This document shows, in pieces, positions 60,803 to 64,000 of a DNA stretch of 64,000 bases. The stretch covers positions 255,758-319,757 of the forward strand of contig KV419397.1 of NCBI GenBank assembly GCA_001630475.1. The letters run 5' to 3'. This DNA comes from Sistotremastrum niveocremeum HHB9708 (lineage: Eukaryota; Basidiomycota; Agaricomycetes; Sistotremastrales; Sistotremastraceae). Within the stretch, counting starts at the first letter, position 1; each line of letters starts with the position of its first letter. The notes beneath the pieces were generated by a model that made no database searches, was not told where the DNA came from, and saw nothing but the letters and a program-made list of their open reading frames with translations. A program made the translations under genes and the position numbers.

Positions 60803-62038
60803 CTACACCACCAATCCCGCCCGAGGGTCCGAGAATATCAGAGCCGAACCCTCCCACGATATGAAATCTCGGATATCGGCTGAGACCAAAATGATACCAC
60901 CCGGATATCGGCAGCCAGGATACCTTCCAAGATGCCCGCTGATATCCCTTGATATCTCTGTGATATGGCCCAATCTCAAACGATACATATCAATAGCTAT
61001 CACTTGCTTACCTCTACTGTAACAGTTCTGAACCTGTTATAACTTGAGAAAATGAATGCATTAGCTTACTTGGGTCTTCCTCAGTGTCATATCGTCGACC
61101 CGTTCTCAGTTTGGCCGCGACGGTGGACACACAGGCAGACGCAGCGATCCCAAGTCGTCCGAGCCTGCCCTAAACCTCACGTGATGTTGAACTTCGCGCG
61201 CACCTCTTGTTCCGCAGGTTCCAACTCCGCCCAAACACTCTCTAACAATCACTTCAACGACGATGAAAACTTCGTGCTCGCTCTTCTCTCATCATCACTG
61301 ACAAGAATTTCTCCAATGCTTCATCTAGTGCGCCTCCTTTTTTGATTTGTACATTCATCTGTCACTGATTCTGGCCGTCCACAGCAATCAGCTTAGTTTG
61401 CTCACCGGGCGACCCAGCGAAGGTATGACATCTCGCATCTCTGTCTTCTGCCCCGACAAAAGCTTACTTACACTCACTTCATAGCTCGCTCCTCTTCAAA
61501 CAAAGATTGGCTGGGTCTGCGGTATCAGGTGTGCTCTTTTATTCGATAATCTGTATCCCAGCACTTACCCAACCTCACAGCAGGGATTCACCTCCCGGAT
61601 GCCCCCTCTTCAGCAATAACAGTGTCGCGCGCGAGAGCAGTATTGGTCCAGACAATGAATTGAGGACTGAGTAGGGCATACAGAGCAGAGGGATTTTGTA
61701 TATGCAGACAATTGTATCGTATCGTAGCAAGTTTGAATATAATCGCCGTTTTATTATCTATTTTGTGCGCTGCCTATTCCGTAAAATATATATTTCTGTG
61801 ATCTCAAAGCATCTCATGAAGATGTCAAACAATATCCAGGAGAGCTCTCAAACGAGAGCCAATATCTGGTGAGACCATGGCAAAGGTCTCGCAGGATATC
61901 CGTCTCGGCTGATATCTCACAATTTTATGATCTGACATCGCCAGATATCACAGGGATATCAGGCGGTATCCGGAGCAGAATGCTCGGAGAGTCCCGCGCG
62001 GGATATCAATCCGATATCCGGCAGGAACGGTGGTGTAG
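60803..62038. mobile_element. Probable non-autonomous DNA transposon with GATATC-rich inverted ends
   Basis: The left side starts CTACACCACC (60803-60812) and the right side ends GGTGGTGTAG (62029-62038), a perfect 10-bp inverted pair; a TA could be the target duplication. Inside each end is a cluster of GATATC palindromes: four at about 60880-60960 and six at about 61895-62020. The clusters match each other in inverted orientation (CCGCTGATATCCC on the left; CGCCTGATATCCC reading the right strand inward). No transposase frame is visible, so it would depend on a partner. Similarity decays a few bases into the ends, suggesting an old copy. Family is not assigned. Confidence 0.5.
61316..61619 (+). 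CDS. Possible small spliced ORF inside the GATATC element
   Basis: ATG at 61316, then exons 61392-61422, 61495-61528 and 61581-61619 joined by introns of 64, 72 and 52 bp with good GT-AG ends. The product would be about 41 residues (MLHLLSLLTGRPSEARSSSN, then KDWLGLRYQQGFTSRMPPLQ, then Q). Two introns have near-perfect consensus, which argues against chance, but the protein matches nothing I know. The frame stays open upstream to 61052. Confidence 0.3.
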
Positions 62039-64000
62039 TTTCAGAGTTTTCTTGACTTTTTCGATGCGTCAAAGCCTTCCTTTCATCGAACATAGCGTCC
62101 CTTGGTGCTTTTCATGTCCATCTCATTTACCCTAATGGGAAATGAGGTGGATATAGCCACGCCAACACAACGATGTACAAAACTTGTACCTTGGCTAGAG
62201 TCATCCCCATTCAAGGCCGCGCTACATCTGAGTGGGATTGTGTCCTTTTGTCGGGGGGATATTATATCTCCCAAACTTACGATGCATCAGAGTTGCAAAT
62301 CTTCACCTTGGGCTTATCGTATCGCAGCACACGTCGATATCATCAAACCGAGCACAGGAGGCCCAAGGCAACAATTTCCTGGAAATATGTGTGCAACTGG
62401 GTTGGGTGAGAGAATATATGTTCACAAGGTCTTAGTATGATTCTCATCGACTTTAGACTGTTCGAAACACCTATACGGGGCTCGAGTAACTCATGTTTCA
62501 ACTCAGTACATGATCTTGACCTGGGCGCGGACCGCTACCCGGTTCACATCAAAATACCTTTGGTCTGAACTCACCCTCGTTTTCTTCTTTCATGGGCACC
62601 TCGAGGTGAGGTCTCAGGTAATTGTTCGCAAGCAAGCCTAATCATACCCACACCCTGAACTTACGAACGACCTCAGTTCGCTGCTATCCCAAGCTTCTCA
62701 AGAGGATCCCTGATCGTCAACATCTCGACTCTCTATCCCGCCTTTCGAAAGCGTGGAAGCCACGATGCTCCTGTCAAACTCGAATTACCTTTTCACGAGG
62801 GTCTACACTCTCAGCTTCTCTGCGCCACGTAATACAGTTGCGCGTCTCAAACTAGAGAATCGCGAGCATGCTGGGTGCATTCAGACCCACGACTCGAGTT
62901 CAGGTAATGTCATTCGTCCACACGATCACTTGATATCGGCCTGAAGTTGAGAGAACCCCAATTTGCGTTATTAGTATGTTAGCACAGGCGTCGATCACCC
63001 TGTTTTCAAACCTCCTGTTCAGGGCATTTCCGAAATCAAGACGCCCTCAGGAAGCATCACATTGAATGAATTGTTGTTTTCATAATTCCTCACTCCGAAA
63101 GCAGAGTTTCCCAATCGACCGCCCGTCTTGCGAAAGTGGGTCCGCCAATCTAAACCCACGCACTTCCGGTCATTCAATCTCGATTCTCACTCTCCTGCCC
63201 AGTTCAAGGAGCGATTCTGCTTTCGTCTGGGAACAAGCATGTCTACGTTGCGGATTTCAAGATAACATCACGAAAAAACCTTCTCTTTCCCTCGACTTGG
63301 TGGCCCCTGTATCGGGTGAGATTGTTGTTCTCATTGCGTGCGAGCAACCTAACAAGGTCTCCGTCAGAATCGACGCCACACAGTCTGCCGGATTTCCCAT
63401 GTCTTATATCCGGGTGATGGAACAAACAGGGAAAGATACCTCAGGATCGTCGGGTCATCACACGGAGTGTGGACGCATTGGTCCCACTGAACATTCCTCC
63501 GTCAAAAATTCGAAGCTTTCTCTCATTCTGTCCTGGACCTTCTCGAATGCAGTCGCACTTTGGAGTGACTGAACCCTTGATGGATTCTTGTGTATGGCCG
63601 TTTTGACCGACCTCCTATCTTGCGTTCTGACAAACTCTAGGCTATACGGAGCATTGAGAAGGAGAGTCATCAGGCTTTGGGCAGGCAACTTGAGACTCTT
63701 TGTTGTTCGCTTATGGTTCTTCGGCGGCTTTAGCGCACTTGCCGTCTCCGGCCTCTTCCGGTCCCGACATCAGGGACTCGAAGCCGGTACGTAAAGGAGA
63801 GGGGGTAAGTTTACATGACCAGGAACGACTAACCGCCAGAGGTTTTCTCTCCATCAAATATAGCGCTTCAGACCCCTCACGCTTTGTTCTTAACCCGATC
63901 TGGCAACTGTTGACAAACCGATCTTGAAATGTTATCCTCTTCCGGAATATGCTAGTCATCAAGCCGTCTGCCGACTTAACCGTCGTGCCTTATGACCCGA
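62039..64000. other. Right-edge region with unassigned open frames
   Basis: No gene can be named. Candidates on the plus strand: 63066-63572 (contains SLSLDLVAPVSGEIVVLIAC) and a frame near 63650-63800 with a possible membrane segment (FVVRLWFFGGFSALAVSGLF) that splices at GTACGT (63790) to an in-phase continuation. On the minus strand, 63458-63688 contains FEKVQDRMRESFEFLTEECS. None has family or start support. A real gene probably begins or ends beyond the edge. Confidence 0.3.

Noticed and set aside
60826-62030. GATATC clusters as a CRISPR-like or satellite array
   Set aside because: Spacing is irregular, the repeated unit is only about 6-12 bp, and the two clusters are mirror images, which fits transposon ends better.

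Overview
The window is nuclear DNA of a filamentous basidiomycete, most likely an Agaricomycotina species. The reasons are genes packed on both strands and split by many GT-AG introns of about 43-80 bp, and protein families typical of basidiomycetes: a cysteine-rich single-pass surface protein, a DUF7137 protein, GH131, DUF2264, PLAC8, and a glutathione-independent formaldehyde dehydrogenase. It has no bacterial features, rRNA, CRISPR array or recognisable tRNA. Exon borders were worked out by eye from splice signals, reading frame and recalled family consensus, so single junctions may be off.

Layout. 1-1076 (-): end of a cysteine-rich membrane protein running off the left edge. 1761-2139 (+): mitochondrial ATP synthase subunit k with a 15-nt exon. 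2140-8055: open exon-like pieces, mostly on the minus strand, that I cannot name; the best chain is at 6006-6921. 8056-15280: a YAP-binding/glomulin-type protein, an IKS1-type kinase, an NFKBIL1-like protein and a PLAC8 protein. 15623-18355 (-): a Ser/Thr-rich single-pass surface protein. 19672-25151: two small unknown genes, a DUF2264 protein and a small CxxC protein. 25484-30154 (-): a mitoribosomal RNase III-fold protein, an unknown gene and a DUF7137 protein, with a 124-bp tandem repeat between the last two.

30380-44699: a SMYD-type SET/MYND protein, an Alba-domain protein, formaldehyde dehydrogenase with about 20 exons, SKI2 RNA helicase, a coiled-coil protein sharing a 57-bp divergent start region with SKI2, and a DJ-1 protein. 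45149-47420 (+): two tandem paralogous multi-pass membrane proteins of unknown function. 48116-60476: secreted GH131 glucanase, a 3-beta-HSD-type reductase, mitochondrial isoleucyl-tRNA synthetase facing cytosolic prolyl-tRNA synthetase, and a B-type cyclin. 60803-62038: a probable non-autonomous DNA transposon with GATATC-rich inverted ends. 62039-64000: nothing I can name with confidence.

This is not an operon-style or pathway cluster. The named genes are mainly housekeeping: mRNA decay (SKI2), translation (two synthetases, a mitoribosomal protein), respiration (ATP synthase k), cell cycle (cyclin B) and detoxification (formaldehyde dehydrogenase, DJ-1), mixed with surface and secreted proteins. 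The most novel-looking items are the tandem membrane-protein pair, the GATATC element and the intron-rich unnamed gene near 6-7 kb.
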